Positions 17,716 through 26,252 of a stretch of DNA of 64,000 bases are shown one piece after another. The translations under genes were made by a program, and so were the position numbers. This DNA comes from Sphingomonas sp. 35-24ZXX (lineage in GTDB: Bacteria; Pseudomonadota; Alphaproteobacteria; Sphingomonadales; Sphingomonadaceae): contig NZ_JROG01000003.1 in the NCBI RefSeq assembly GCF_000786215.1, positions 1 through 64,000 on the forward strand, read 5' to 3'. Numbering within the stretch: position 1 is the first letter of the stretch; each line of letters starts with the position of its first letter. The notes under the pieces were generated by a model. That model saw only the letters and a program-made list of their open reading frames with translations, ran no database searches and was not told the DNA's origin.

Positions 17716-19515
17716 ATGTCAATACGAAGGCTTCCAAACGCCCTGATAAACCGGATCGCAGCGGGCGAAGTGGTGGAAAGACCAGCCAGTGCGTTGAAGG
17801 AGCTGGTCGAGAATGCGATCGACGCGGGCGCGGACCGCATTTCCATCGCGCTGGAGGATGGCGGGCTGGGCGCGATCGAGGTGATCGACAATGGCTGCGG
17901 CATGGCGGCGGACGATATCGCGCTGGCGCTCGAACGACACGCGACGTCCAAGCTGCCCGATGATGCGATCGAGCTAGTGTCGACCCTGGGCTTCCGCGGC
18001 GAGGCCTTGCCCAGCATCGCCAGCGTCGCGCGGCTGTCGATCGCCAGCCGCACCGCCGACGGCGATGGCTGGCGGCGGGTGGTCGATCATGGCGATGTCG
18101 TCGAGGATGGCCCCGCCTCGCTGCCGCCGGGGACGCGCATCCGGATGGACAGCCTGTTCGCCCGCGTGCCGGCGCGCCGCAAGTTCCTGCGTTCCGCGCG
18201 CAGCGAATATGCCGCGTGCAGCGATGTCGTGAAGCGGCTGGCGATGGCGCGGCCCGATATCGCGTTCAGCCTCGAGTCGGATGGCCGCCGGGTGTTCAGC
18301 GTGCAGGCGGGCGAAGCGCGGCTGACGCGCATTGCCTCGCTCACCGCGCGCGGGCTGGCCGACAATGCCGTGCTGCTCGATTTCGAGCGCGAAGGCGTGC
18401 GGCTGACAGGGGTGGCGGGGTTGCCGACCTATAATCGGGGCGTTGCCGATCACCAGTTCCTGTTCGTGAATGCGCGGCCCGTGCGCGACCGGCTGCTTGT
18501 CGGCGCGGTGCGCGCAGCCTATGCCGAGATGCTGGCGCGCGACCGGCATCCGGTGGTGGCCTTGTTCCTCGACGTCGTTCCGCAGGATGTCGATGTCAAC
18601 GTGCATCCGGCGAAGACCGAAGTGCGCTTCCGCGATGCCGCGATGGTGCGCGGGATGATCGTCTCGGGATTGAGGCGCGCACTCGACGAAGGCGGTTTCC
18701 GCGCGTTGCAGCGCCCGGCGGAAGGCGCGCTCTCGCGCTGGCAAAGCGAGCCGCTGGCACCACCACCGCCGCCCGAGCGTGACATGTTCAGCCCGGCCCC
18801 CATCGCCATGGCGCCTGCCGAGGAGCCCGCCTGGCTCGCGGCCGCCGGTGTAGCCGAGCGCAGCCAGCCGTTCATGGCGGCAGCGCCGATGGGCCGTGCC
18901 GAGCCATCCTTTTCGCCAGTGCCGATGGCCGAACGCTATCCCCTGGGCATCGCGCGGGGTCAGATCGCCAAGACCTATATCGTCGCCGAAGCCGAAGACG
19001 GCCTGGTGATCGTCGACCAGCACGCCGCGCACGAACGGCTGGTGCTCGAACGGATGCGCAAGGCGGCGGACGGTGGCCGCGTGGCGAGCCAGGCGCTGCT
19101 GCTCCCAGAAGTGGTCGAACTCGACGAGATCGCCTGCGACCGGATCGAGGAACGCGCCGCCGAACTCGCCGATTTCGGGCTGGAGGTCGAACGCTTCGGA
19201 CCGGCTGCGGTGCTCGTTCGCGCGGTGCCGGCCATGCTCGGAGGCGGCGACGTGCACGGGCTGGTGCAGGACATCGCCGATGAACTCGGCGCGTTCGATG
19301 CGGCGTTGTCGCTCAAGGAACGGCTCGATCTGGTCGCCTCGACCATGGCCTGCCACGGATCGGTGCGGGCAGGGCGGGTGCTTTCGGTTGCCGAGATGAA
19401 CGCGCTGCTGCGCGAAATGGAAATCACCCCGCATTCAGGCCAATGCAACCACGGCCGCCCAACCTGGGTGAAGCTGGCGCATGGCGATATCGAGCGGTTG
19501 TTCGGGCGGAAGTGA
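17716..19515 (+). CDS. mutL: DNA mismatch repair protein MutL
   Basis: A 599-residue GHKL ATPase and latent endonuclease. The N-terminal ATPase shows LVENAIDAGA, VIDNGCGM and GFRGEALPS; NVHPAKTEVRF follows. After a Pro-rich linker (about 340-420) the C-terminal dimerisation domain has DQHAAHERLVLE, fitting the DQHA-x2-E-x4-E endonuclease motif, plus ACHGSVRAG and CNHGRPTWV. A nicking MutL is normal for organisms without MutH. The ATG at 17716 (MSIRRLPNALINRIAAGEVV) is the usual family start; an in-frame upstream ATG at 17662 is rejected. Confidence 0.96.
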   Translation: MSIRRLPNALINRIAAGEVVERPASALKELVENAIDAGADRISIALEDGGLGAIEVIDNGCGMAADDIALALERHATSKLPDDAIELVSTLGFRGEALPSIASVARLSIASRTADGDGWRRVVDHGDVVEDGPASLPPGTRIRMDSLFARVPARRKFLRSARSEYAACSDVVKRLAMARPDIAFSLESDGRRVFSVQAGEARLTRIASLTARGLADNAVLLDFEREGVRLTGVAGLPTYNRGVADHQFLFVNARPVRDRLLVGAVRAAYAEMLARDRHPVVALFLDVVPQDVDVNVHPAKTEVRFRDAAMVRGMIVSGLRRALDEGGFRALQRPAEGALSRWQSEPLAPPPPPERDMFSPAPIAMAPAEEPAWLAAAGVAERSQPFMAAAPMGRAEPSFSPVPMAERYPLGIARGQIAKTYIVAEAEDGLVIVDQHAAHERLVLERMRKAADGGRVASQALLLPEVVELDEIACDRIEERAAELADFGLEVERFGPAAVLVRAVPAMLGGGDVHGLVQDIADELGAFDAALSLKERLDLVASTMACHGSVRAGRVLSVAEMNALLREMEITPHSGQCNHGRPTWVKLAHGDIERLFGRK

Positions 19516-19539
19516 GTTGAAGCGCCGACGGTTTGCGCA

Positions 19540-19977
19540 ATGGAGGCAAAATTGCAATTCTGGGCATCCTGCGAAACGGACCTCGCCGCGTCCAAAGCAG
19601 AAGATAGATGTCGCAAGTTGGTTGAGCCATATCTGAACGAGCGTTTTGATGCCTGTGAGTTGGTGTCTCTCGATGTGAAGCTGCGTTATATTCCGATCAT
19701 CATGCGGCCCGATTGGGCACTCAATTATCCATCAAGATCAAAAGCGAGGATCAGTCAGCGAGTTTACGATTGTTCCCCGCAGCTTGATTTTCTGCCGTTC
19801 GTGTTCGGCACTCCAGAGGAACAGTTGCAGGAGTATCTGAGGGGCATTGAGGCATCCGGCGCTCACTTAAAAAAGTTCGGAGCGACAATCGATCAGGTTG
19901 AAACCTTTGCGCAGATTATGGTGCAGGCGCATGCTGGCCTCGCAAAGCGTATGCGACGCGAAACCGCCGGGCTTTAA
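19540..19977 (+). CDS. Unrecognised small protein, low-GC orphan
   Basis: A 145-residue soluble protein I do not recognise. It has no signal peptide or membrane segment, and several Cys and aromatic residues in its N-terminal half. Its base and codon use is clearly more AT-rich than mutL before it and the lipoprotein after it, which suggests recent acquisition. It begins 24 bases after the mutL stop on the same strand. Length and composition would fit an immunity-type or cargo gene, but that is a guess. Confidence 0.55.
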   Translation: MEAKLQFWASCETDLAASKAEDRCRKLVEPYLNERFDACELVSLDVKLRYIPIIMRPDWALNYPSRSKARISQRVYDCSPQLDFLPFVFGTPEEQLQEYLRGIEASGAHLKKFGATIDQVETFAQIMVQAHAGLAKRMRRETAGL

Positions 19978-20034
19978 CGCCGCTCGCCACCGCGCTATAG
20001 GCCCACCAACATTCCCCGATCTCGGAGCTTTCCC

Positions 20035-20541
20035 ATGCGCATCGCCATCCTCTTCCCGCTCGCCCTGCTCGCCGCGTGCAGCAGTGAAAAGCCTGCCGAG
20101 GACAAGCTGGTGACGCTGGATGGACCGGGTGGCGCGGCTTCAGACACCACGGTTACGGGCGATGTTCCTGCTGCTGCGCAAACCGGCGTGCAGGCGGTCG
20201 ATGCGGAGGGATCGAAGCTCGAACCCCTGCTCTCCAGCGCGATCAGCGCGGCGGGGCTGGACTCTGGCGCGTGCCGGTTCAGCCCGGCCGAGGGCGCATT
20301 GCCGGTGCTGGTGGCGGACAAGACCGGGGGCAAGGGCATCATGTCGGTTGCGGGCAAGCAGATCGATGTGACCGCGTCGGCCACGGTCGGCAACACCGGC
20401 GGCAGTTTTTCCGGGCAGGGCGTGACGCTGATGGTCTCGGCCTCGGGCAAGGATGCCGCAGGCAGCACGGCAACGATGCAGGTCAGCGATGCCGATGGCC
20501 CGTCGTTCGCCTACAACCAAGGCTTCTGGGCCTGCAACTGA
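20035..20541 (+). CDS. Small predicted lipoprotein
   Basis: A 168-residue protein with a signal peptide and lipobox (LALLAACSS, cysteine at about residue 15), so it is probably lipid-anchored in the periplasm or outer membrane. The mature part is rich in small residues and ends YNQGFWACN. It has two further cysteines that could pair. No catalytic family is recognised. It is convergent with the MaoC gene, and a hairpin overlaps its stop codon. Confidence 0.75.
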   Translation: MRIAILFPLALLAACSSEKPAEDKLVTLDGPGGAASDTTVTGDVPAAAQTGVQAVDAEGSKLEPLLSSAISAAGLDSGACRFSPAEGALPVLVADKTGGKGIMSVAGKQIDVTASATVGNTGGSFSGQGVTLMVSASGKDAAGSTATMQVSDADGPSFAYNQGFWACN

Positions 20542-20548
20542 GGCCCAG
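20526..20548. terminator. Hairpin between convergent genes
   Basis: Perfect 8-bp stem CTGGGCCT/AGGCCCAG with a 7-base loop, overlapping the stop codon of the lipoprotein gene and lying just beyond the 3' end of the MaoC gene. There is no long U-tract, so termination is likely but not certain. Confidence 0.45.
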
Positions 20549-20553
20549 CGCGC

Positions 20554-21024
20554 CTATTCCTCGATCGGGGCTTCCGGATTGCGCACCTTGATCAGGCCAT
20601 TGCTGCGCATTGTCATCACCGGTTCGTCATCCTGATTGAAGATGGTGAGGTCCGACTTGAACAGCCCCATGTCCGGGCGGTTCTTTGAGCGGCGCTTCTC
20701 AATGATCGTGGTTTCGACGCGCAGCGTATCGCCGGGATAGACCGGCTTTACCCAGCGCAGATTGTCCATGCCGGGCGATCCCAGACCCGCCTGGCGGCTG
20801 GTCTTCATGTTCTCGACCAGCATCGCCATCGTCATCGCGCAAGTGTGCCAGCCGCTGGCCGACAGCCGTCCGAAATGCGTCTTGGCTGCGGCCTCGTCGT
20901 CGAGATGAAACGGCTGCGGATCGTATTTGCGCGCGAACTCGATCACCTCGTCGCGGGTGACGTCATAACGGCCGAACTTCGCAGTCGAACCGACTTCCAG
21001 GTCTTCATAATAGATCATGGACAT
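20554..21024 (-). CDS. MaoC-family (R)-hydratase/dehydratase
   Basis: About 156 residues with a single hot-dog fold. RKYDPQPFHLDDEAAAKTHFG contains the hydratase motif with the Asp/His pair of MaoC-type enoyl-CoA hydratases; SASGWHTCAMTM and WVKPVYPGDTLRVET are also typical. It probably hydrates 2-enoyl-CoA substrates in fatty-acid or related acyl-CoA metabolism; the exact substrate cannot be told. The start at 21024 (MSMIYYEDL) fits the family better than the frame's first codon at 21054. Confidence 0.85.
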   Translation of the reverse strand: MSMIYYEDLEVGSTAKFGRYDVTRDEVIEFARKYDPQPFHLDDEAAAKTHFGRLSASGWHTCAMTMAMLVENMKTSRQAGLGSPGMDNLRWVKPVYPGDTLRVETTIIEKRRSKNRPDMGLFKSDLTIFNQDDEPVMTMRSNGLIKVRNPEAPIEE

Positions 21025-21060
21025 GAGTTTTGTTCCGCAACCTTTGATTTGCAAGCAAAA

Positions 21061-22269
21061 TCAGCGTGCGACCAGCGGTGCGAGCGTGGCGGCCTCGCCG
21101 TCCGACGGCAGCGGGGCAAAGCCGGTGAGCGCCGCGATCAGCGGATAGACATCGACATTGTCGAACAGTGGCAGGCTGGGTGTCGGCTTGATCGAGGGGC
21201 CGAACGCCATGAACAGGGCGTGCATGTCCGGATGCGTGGGGTCATAGCCATGCGCGCCGCCCTTGACCGGATAGGGCGGGGTGCCAGACAGGATCGTCCA
21301 GCCATTTTCGGCAATGCAGATGATCGCGGCGACCCGCGGGTTTTGCCCGTAATGCAGATGCTGGGGCAGCGCTTCCTTGCGGTGGCAGGCCATATGCGGG
21401 TGCGGCTTCAGCAGCGCCTGATAAACGCGCTCGTTGGTGCCCGCCGCCGGCTCGATCGCAGCATAAGGGCCGGTTTCCACCGGGATATAGCTGGCCCGGT
21501 CGATCAGCTCTTCCAGCTGGATCACCCGGGTGTCGGCGGTTTCGGCCATGCCGTGATCGGCGGTGATGATGAAGTTGGCGCGCACCCCCATCGCCTCCAC
21601 CCCGCGCACGACATCGCCGATGCGCGAGTCCACCTCGGCGATGGCGGCGTCCAGCTCGGGCGAGCGACCGGGGCCGAAGCGGTGCCCTGCGGTATCGACG
21701 GTATCGAAATACATCGTGACCAGCCGCGGGCGGATCGCCGCCGGACGGCGCATCCAGTCGAGCACGGTATTGACCCGCTGCGCATTGCTGATCGCCTGGT
21801 CAAACCGCATCCAGTCGCTGGGGCGGACACCATTGTGCGCCACTTCGCTGCCCGGCCAGAACATCGTTGCGGTGCGCAGGCCCGCCTTTTCGGCGGTGAT
21901 CCAGACGGGTTCGGCCTCGATCCACCAGAACGGATCGAGCGCCTGCTTGGGGTCGCCCATGCTGAACATCTGGCCGGGGCGGACAGGGTCGATCATCGAA
22001 TTGCCGACGATGCCATTGCGGTCCGGGCGTTTGCCGGTGACGATGGTATAGTGGTTGGGGAAGGTCTTGCTCGGGAAGCTCGGCCGCATCGCTGCCGCGA
22101 CGCCGCGCTTGCGGAATTCGGCCAGATGGGGGGTGAGCCCGCGATCGAGATAATCGGGGCGCATGCCGTCGATCGAAATCAGAATGGTGACCTCGGGCTC
22201 TGCTTCCTGGGCCAGCGCCGGAGCGGCCAGCGCCAGTGCCAGCAGCGCCCCGACCAGCCGCGCGATCAC
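21061..22269 (-). CDS. Nucleotide pyrophosphatase/phosphodiesterase-type alkaline phosphatase family protein
   Basis: About 402 residues from a GTG at 22269, which overlaps the phoD stop by four bases (GTGA). The first 21 residues after it are a Sec signal peptide ending ALAQ. The mature enzyme has ILISIDGMRPDYL with the first metal aspartate, FPSKTFPNHYTIVTGKRPD with the threonine nucleophile, and ITADHGM with further metal ligands: the NPP branch of the alkaline phosphatase superfamily. It should release phosphate or nucleotides from periplasmic phosphodiesters. A longer frame to 22872 runs antisense-like through phoD in another frame and is not coding. Translational coupling to phoD points to shared phosphorus-scavenging work. 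Confidence 0.88.
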   Translation of the reverse strand: MIARLVGALLALALAAPALAQEAEPEVTILISIDGMRPDYLDRGLTPHLAEFRKRGVAAAMRPSFPSKTFPNHYTIVTGKRPDRNGIVGNSMIDPVRPGQMFSMGDPKQALDPFWWIEAEPVWITAEKAGLRTATMFWPGSEVAHNGVRPSDWMRFDQAISNAQRVNTVLDWMRRPAAIRPRLVTMYFDTVDTAGHRFGPGRSPELDAAIAEVDSRIGDVVRGVEAMGVRANFIITADHGMAETADTRVIQLEELIDRASYIPVETGPYAAIEPAAGTNERVYQALLKPHPHMACHRKEALPQHLHYGQNPRVAAIICIAENGWTILSGTPPYPVKGGAHGYDPTHPDMHALFMAFGPSIKPTPSLPLFDNVDVYPLIAALTGFAPLPSDGEAATLAPLVAR

Positions 22270-23828
22270 GCCGAAAGGCCCGTCATCCGGGCGCCGGGCG
22301 TGCCATGCGCGATCTCCGCCGTGGCGCGGCGCTTCATGCTGTTGGCGCGCACCGACACCTTGTCGACCACCTGGAAATGGCTGAGCCAGGCATCGGGCGT
22401 CACTTCGCACACCACATAGCCGCGCTGGTCGTTGAGGAACTTGAGCTCGGGATTGTTCTTCATCATCTGCTCGCTGCCATAGCGCAGATCCGATCCGTCG
22501 CCGCCGCTGCTGATCGAGGTCGAGACGATCTCGGTGCCGACCACCTTGTCCCTGTGGACCAGATCGCCGACGAAATTCTGGTGTTCGTCGCCGGTCAGCA
22601 CGATGACATTGCCGAGCCCCGCCATGCGGTTCAGCATCCGCTGGCGCGGCACCTCGTACGCCGCCCAGCTGTCCATGTTGGCGATCCGGGTGTCCTCGTT
22701 GGCGGCACGCCGCCGGTCGAGGCTCATCATCATGATCTGCTGGCCCAGGCAGTTCCAGCGCGCGGTATTGCGCGACAGGTTGCGGGCGAGCCACTCTTCC
22801 TGCTCGGCGCCCAGCACCTGCGCGGTCTTGTCGTTCACGCCCTCGCACAAGGGCTTGAAGCCATCGTCGCACGCCTGGTCGCTGCGATACGAACGCGTGT
22901 CGAGCAGCTGCAGCTCGGCGAGGTTGCCGAAGCGCGCAGTGCGATGGAACTGGCCGCTGCCGAAGCGCGGCATGTTGGCCTTGCGGATGGGCATATGCTC
23001 GTACCAGGCCTGCAATGCCGCGGCACGGCGCAGCGCGAAGGCATCGGCCGGGGCCGGATCGTCGCCGCCGCTGATCCCTGCGACCCAGTTGTTCTCGATC
23101 TCATGATCGTCGAACGTGGGGAAGAAGCTGTGCGCCGCATGCGCGCGCTGCAGGTCCGTGTCGGTCTTGTACTGCGCGTAGCGCTGGCGATAGTCGCTCA
23201 GGTCATAGAGCGCCTGGCCGGCATGCTGGCGCACCGGCACCTGCAAACCGCCGCCGAAGTAATTGGCGCGGGTCGGGCTGCCGCGATACTCGTAGATATA
23301 GTCGCCATAATGGAAGACGAAGTCGAGTTCCTCGCGCGCCAGATGGTTGTACGCGCCGAAATAGCCGTCCTCGAAATTCTGGCAGCCGACCACGCCGAAC
23401 TTCAGCCTGTCCATCGCGGCACCCGCCAGCGGCAGGGTGCGCGCGCGGCCCATAAAACTGCGCTCGCCGCCGGCGGTGAAGCGGTACCAATACGGGCGGT
23501 TGGGCTGCAGCCCGGCGACCTCGACATGCACCGCATGCGCCATTTCGGGCCGTGCGATGACCTCGCCCTTGGCAACGATCGTGGCGAAGCGGTCGTCGCT
23601 GGCGACTTCCCAGGTCACCGGCATCGGCGACATCGGCATGCCCCCATGCAGTTCGAGCGGATCGGGCGCGAGCCGGGTCCAGATCACGAAACCATCGGGC
23701 GAAGGATCGCCCGAGGCGATTCCCAAAGCGAACGGGAAAGTGCGAAACACGCTCTGCGCGCGTAAAATGCCCGGCGCGCCGACCAGGGTGAGCGGAGCGG
23801 CGGCAAGGAACAGACGGCGGGAAAGCAT
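22266..23828 (-). CDS. phoD: Alkaline phosphatase D (PhoD family)
   Basis: A 520-residue enzyme with a Tat-type signal (SRRLFLAAAPLTLVGAPG). It starts with the PhoD N-terminal fibronectin-like part (FALGIASGDPSPDGFVIWTR) and continues into the metallophosphatase domain: VVGCQNFEDGYFGAYNHLA, FVFHYGDYIYEY, FPTFDDHEIENNW and VLTGDEHQNF supply metal ligands. It hydrolyses phosphodiesters and monoesters outside the cytoplasm, probably with Ca2+/Fe3+. The stop overlaps the next gene's GTG. A candidate Pho box lies about 55 bases upstream of the ATG. Confidence 0.93.
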   Translation of the reverse strand: MLSRRLFLAAAPLTLVGAPGILRAQSVFRTFPFALGIASGDPSPDGFVIWTRLAPDPLELHGGMPMSPMPVTWEVASDDRFATIVAKGEVIARPEMAHAVHVEVAGLQPNRPYWYRFTAGGERSFMGRARTLPLAGAAMDRLKFGVVGCQNFEDGYFGAYNHLAREELDFVFHYGDYIYEYRGSPTRANYFGGGLQVPVRQHAGQALYDLSDYRQRYAQYKTDTDLQRAHAAHSFFPTFDDHEIENNWVAGISGGDDPAPADAFALRRAAALQAWYEHMPIRKANMPRFGSGQFHRTARFGNLAELQLLDTRSYRSDQACDDGFKPLCEGVNDKTAQVLGAEQEEWLARNLSRNTARWNCLGQQIMMMSLDRRRAANEDTRIANMDSWAAYEVPRQRMLNRMAGLGNVIVLTGDEHQNFVGDLVHRDKVVGTEIVSTSISSGGDGSDLRYGSEQMMKNNPELKFLNDQRGYVVCEVTPDAWLSHFQVVDKVSVRANSMKRRATAEIAHGTPGARMTGLSA

Positions 23829-23882
23829 GGGCAGAGGTCCTTCAATCGGCAGCGATTGTCGAGGCTGCCATGCGCTGTTTAT

Positions 23883-23900
23883 CTGACAGGCTGATGACGA
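23883..23900 (-). promoter_or_regulatory. Candidate Pho box upstream of phoD
   Basis: On the minus strand the sequence reads TCGTCAT-CAGC-CTGTCAG. Against the PhoB consensus of two CTGTCAT-like heptamers separated by four bases, the first scores 5 of 7 and the second 6 of 7, with correct 11-base periodicity. It lies about 55 bases before the phoD start, a sensible distance for phosphate-starvation control. Confidence 0.5.
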
Positions 23901-23927
23901 CCTGCCAAGCGACGGCGCTGCGGGCCG

Positions 23928-25028
23928 TCAGACGTTGAACTTGAAGTGCAGCACGTCGCCATCGTGCACGACATATTCCTTGCCTTCCTGCCGCAGCTTG
24001 CCCGCATCGCGCGCGCCCGCCTCGCCATTGAGCGCGATGTAATCGTCATAGGCGATGGTTTCAGCGCGGATGAAGCCGCGTTCGAAATCGCTGTGGATCT
24101 CGCCTGCGGCCTGCGGGGCCTTCGACCCGACCTCGACCGTCCAGGCGCGCGCTTCCTTGGGGCCGACGGTGAAGAAGGTGATGAGGTGGAGAAGGTCGTA
24201 GCCTGCACGGATGACGCGGGCGAGGCCGGTTTCTTCCAGACCCAGGTCCGCAAGGAATTCCATCCGGCCGTCCATGTCCATGGTGATCAGCTCGGCCTCG
24301 ATCGCGGCGGAGACGACGACGGCTTCGGCGCCTTCGGCCTTGGCCTTTTCGAACACGCGCGCGCTGAACGCATTGCCGTCGGCGGCGCTGCCTTCGTCGA
24401 CATTGCAGACATAGAGCACCGGCTTGGATGTCAGCAGCTGCGCCTGCGCCAGCACGCGGGCTTCCTCGTCATCGGCAGGCTTGGTGAGCCGCGCAGGCTT
24501 GCCTTCGCGCAGCAGCTCCAGTGCCTTGCCCAGCACCGATGCGCCGATCTTCGATTCCTTGTCCCCCTGCTGGCCGCGCTTGATAAGGCCCGGGACGCGC
24601 TTTTCGAGGCTTTCGAGGTCGGCGAGCAGCAGCTCGGTCTCGACGGTTTCCGCGTCGGAAATCGGATCGACCTTGTTCTCGACATGCTGGATGTCGTCAT
24701 CCTCGAAGCAGCGCAGCACATGGACGATGGCATCGACCTCGCGGATGTTGCCGAGGAACTGGTTGCCCAGGCCTTCGCCCTTGGAAGCGCCTCGCACCAG
24801 GCCCGCGATATCGACAAAGGCGAGCTGGGTGGGGATGATCTTCTGGCTGCCCGCGATCGCGGCCAGCTTGTCGAGGCGCGGATCGGGTACCGCGACGTTG
24901 CCGACATTCGGCTCGATCGTGCAGAACGGATAGTTCGCCGCCTGCGCTGCCTGCGTCTCGGTGAGCGCGTTGAACAATGTGGACTTGCCGACATTCGGCA
25001 GCCCGACAATACCGCATTTGAAACCCAT
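23928..25028 (-). CDS. ychF: Obg-like ATPase YchF
   Basis: A 366-residue P-loop protein of full length. [14 protein letters not shown] is the P-loop, [11 protein letters not shown] and [22 protein letters not shown] form switch II, and the C-terminal TGS domain includes [15 protein letters not shown] and [14 protein letters not shown]. YchF binds ATP rather than GTP and associates with ribosomes. Single gene; its upstream neighbour on the same strand is the SDR gene about 100 bases away. Confidence 0.96.
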   Translation of the reverse strand: MGFKCGIVGLPNVGKSTLFNALTETQAAQAANYPFCTIEPNVGNVAVPDPRLDKLAAIAGSQKIIPTQLAFVDIAGLVRGASKGEGLGNQFLGNIREVDAIVHVLRCFEDDDIQHVENKVDPISDAETVETELLLADLESLEKRVPGLIKRGQQGDKESKIGASVLGKALELLREGKPARLTKPADDEEARVLAQAQLLTSKPVLYVCNVDEGSAADGNAFSARVFEKAKAEGAEAVVVSAAIEAELITMDMDGRMEFLADLGLEETGLARVIRAGYDLLHLITFFTVGPKEARAWTVEVGSKAPQAAGEIHSDFERGFIRAETIAYDDYIALNGEAGARDAGKLRQEGKEYVVHDGDVLHFKFNV

Positions 25029-25132
25029 GATTATCCCGATCCGATTGAAGCGTCAGTGTCCACACCGCAATTGGCGGCTCGAACTTTGGCTGCGCCCTAG
25101 CGGGATTGCGCGGGCAATTCCAGTGTCTCCGG

Positions 25133-26128
25133 TCAGCCGATATCGTGCACGGCCTTGACCCACGGGCCGTAAGGCGAATTGCCGAGCATTTGCATCTGAA
25201 CCTTGGCGGCGACCTCGTTGATCGCCTCCTGTGGCTTGGGGCCGGGATGGACCGCGCGGCGGAGCGGGCGCTGGCCGGCGGGCAGGGCGATGATGTCGGC
25301 AATCGCACGTGGCACGTCCATGGGATCGGCCGAACGCCCGCTGCCATCCTCCATGCCCATCCGCGACACTACAGCGGGGTAGCCCGCAGCACGCTCCGCA
25401 TCGATCCGCGCTTTCAGCTCGCCGGTATAGCGATTACGGTTGCGCCACACATCGGTGGGATAGCCGCCGGGCTCGATGATCGTGACGTCGATGCCGTGCG
25501 CCACCAGCTCATAGGCCATCTGCTCGTTCATCGCCTCCAGCGCGAACTTGGTCGCGGAATAATGGCCGCCATTGGGGACGATCACCCGGCCCAGCTGCGA
25601 CGAGATGGCGATGATCAGCCCGCGCTTGGCCTTTCGCATGGCGGGCAAGGCCGCACGCGCGACGCGCTGGGCACCGAAGACATTGGTGTCGAAGATCAGC
25701 CGCGTGGCCTCCATGTCCTGCAGCTCGATCGGACCGGTGATCCCGATGCCGGCATTGTTGATGATGACATCGAGTGCTCCGCCGGCCTGGGTCTCGGCCT
25801 GGCTGACGGCCTGGGCGACCCTGCTGTCCGAAAGGACATCGAGTTCGAGCACCGAAATGTCGAGTTTCTCGGCTTCGGCGGCCTTGAGCAGTTCGGCGGC
25901 CTGAGGGCGGGGCAGGTTGCGCATCGTCGCGAACACCTTCGCCCCGGCGCGGGCATAATGCAGCGCGCCCAGATAGCCGAAACCGGTCGCAGCGCCGGTG
26001 ATGAGAATCGACTTGCCCTTGAGAGCCTGTGTCGCTGCGGCCTGGGCAGAAACCTGGGGCGCCAGCGCGGCCATGCCGACAAGCGCTGCGCCGCCCAGAA
26101 CCTGGCGACGATGGGGATGGTCGGTCAT
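25133..26128 (-). CDS. Short-chain dehydrogenase/reductase with Tat-like signal
   Basis: About 331 residues from the ATG at 26128, which has AGGAG about 11 bases upstream. After HRRQVLGGAALVGMAALAPQ, which looks like a Tat signal ending VSAQA, a full classical SDR follows: SILITGAATGFGYLGALHYA (TGxxxGxG cofactor loop), IINNAGIG, AISSQLG serine, and YSATKFALEAM with catalytic Tyr/Lys. It should be NAD(P)-dependent; the substrate is unknown. SDRs are usually cytoplasmic, so an exported, prefolded one is unusual. It lies between phoX and ychF. Confidence 0.85.
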   Translation of the reverse strand: MTDHPHRRQVLGGAALVGMAALAPQVSAQAAATQALKGKSILITGAATGFGYLGALHYARAGAKVFATMRNLPRPQAAELLKAAEAEKLDISVLELDVLSDSRVAQAVSQAETQAGGALDVIINNAGIGITGPIELQDMEATRLIFDTNVFGAQRVARAALPAMRKAKRGLIIAISSQLGRVIVPNGGHYSATKFALEAMNEQMAYELVAHGIDVTIIEPGGYPTDVWRNRNRYTGELKARIDAERAAGYPAVVSRMGMEDGSGRSADPMDVPRAIADIIALPAGQRPLRRAVHPGPKPQEAINEVAAKVQMQMLGNSPYGPWVKAVHDIG

Positions 26129-26209
26129 GGCTGGCACTCCTGAAAACAGCAGCCACCAGCATCGCAAATGATGCTAGCGGCTGCAATGTTTCAGGTCGCC
26201 GATCTGCTC

Positions 26210-26240
26210 GATGGCGGCTGCCGCGAAGGGCGCCGCCATC
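26210..26240. terminator. Hairpin downstream of phoX
   Basis: Perfect 9-bp stem GATGGCGGC/GCCGCCATC with a 13-base loop, 13 bases beyond the phoX stop on the minus strand and before the SDR gene. There is no U-tract, so it may be a terminator or a transcript-end stabiliser. Confidence 0.4.
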
Positions 26241-26252
26241 CCTGGTGCCAGA

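Noticed and set aside
22270-22872. Upstream extension of the NPP phosphodiesterase frame
   Set aside because: It lies inside phoD in another frame; the signal peptide begins at the GTG at 22269.
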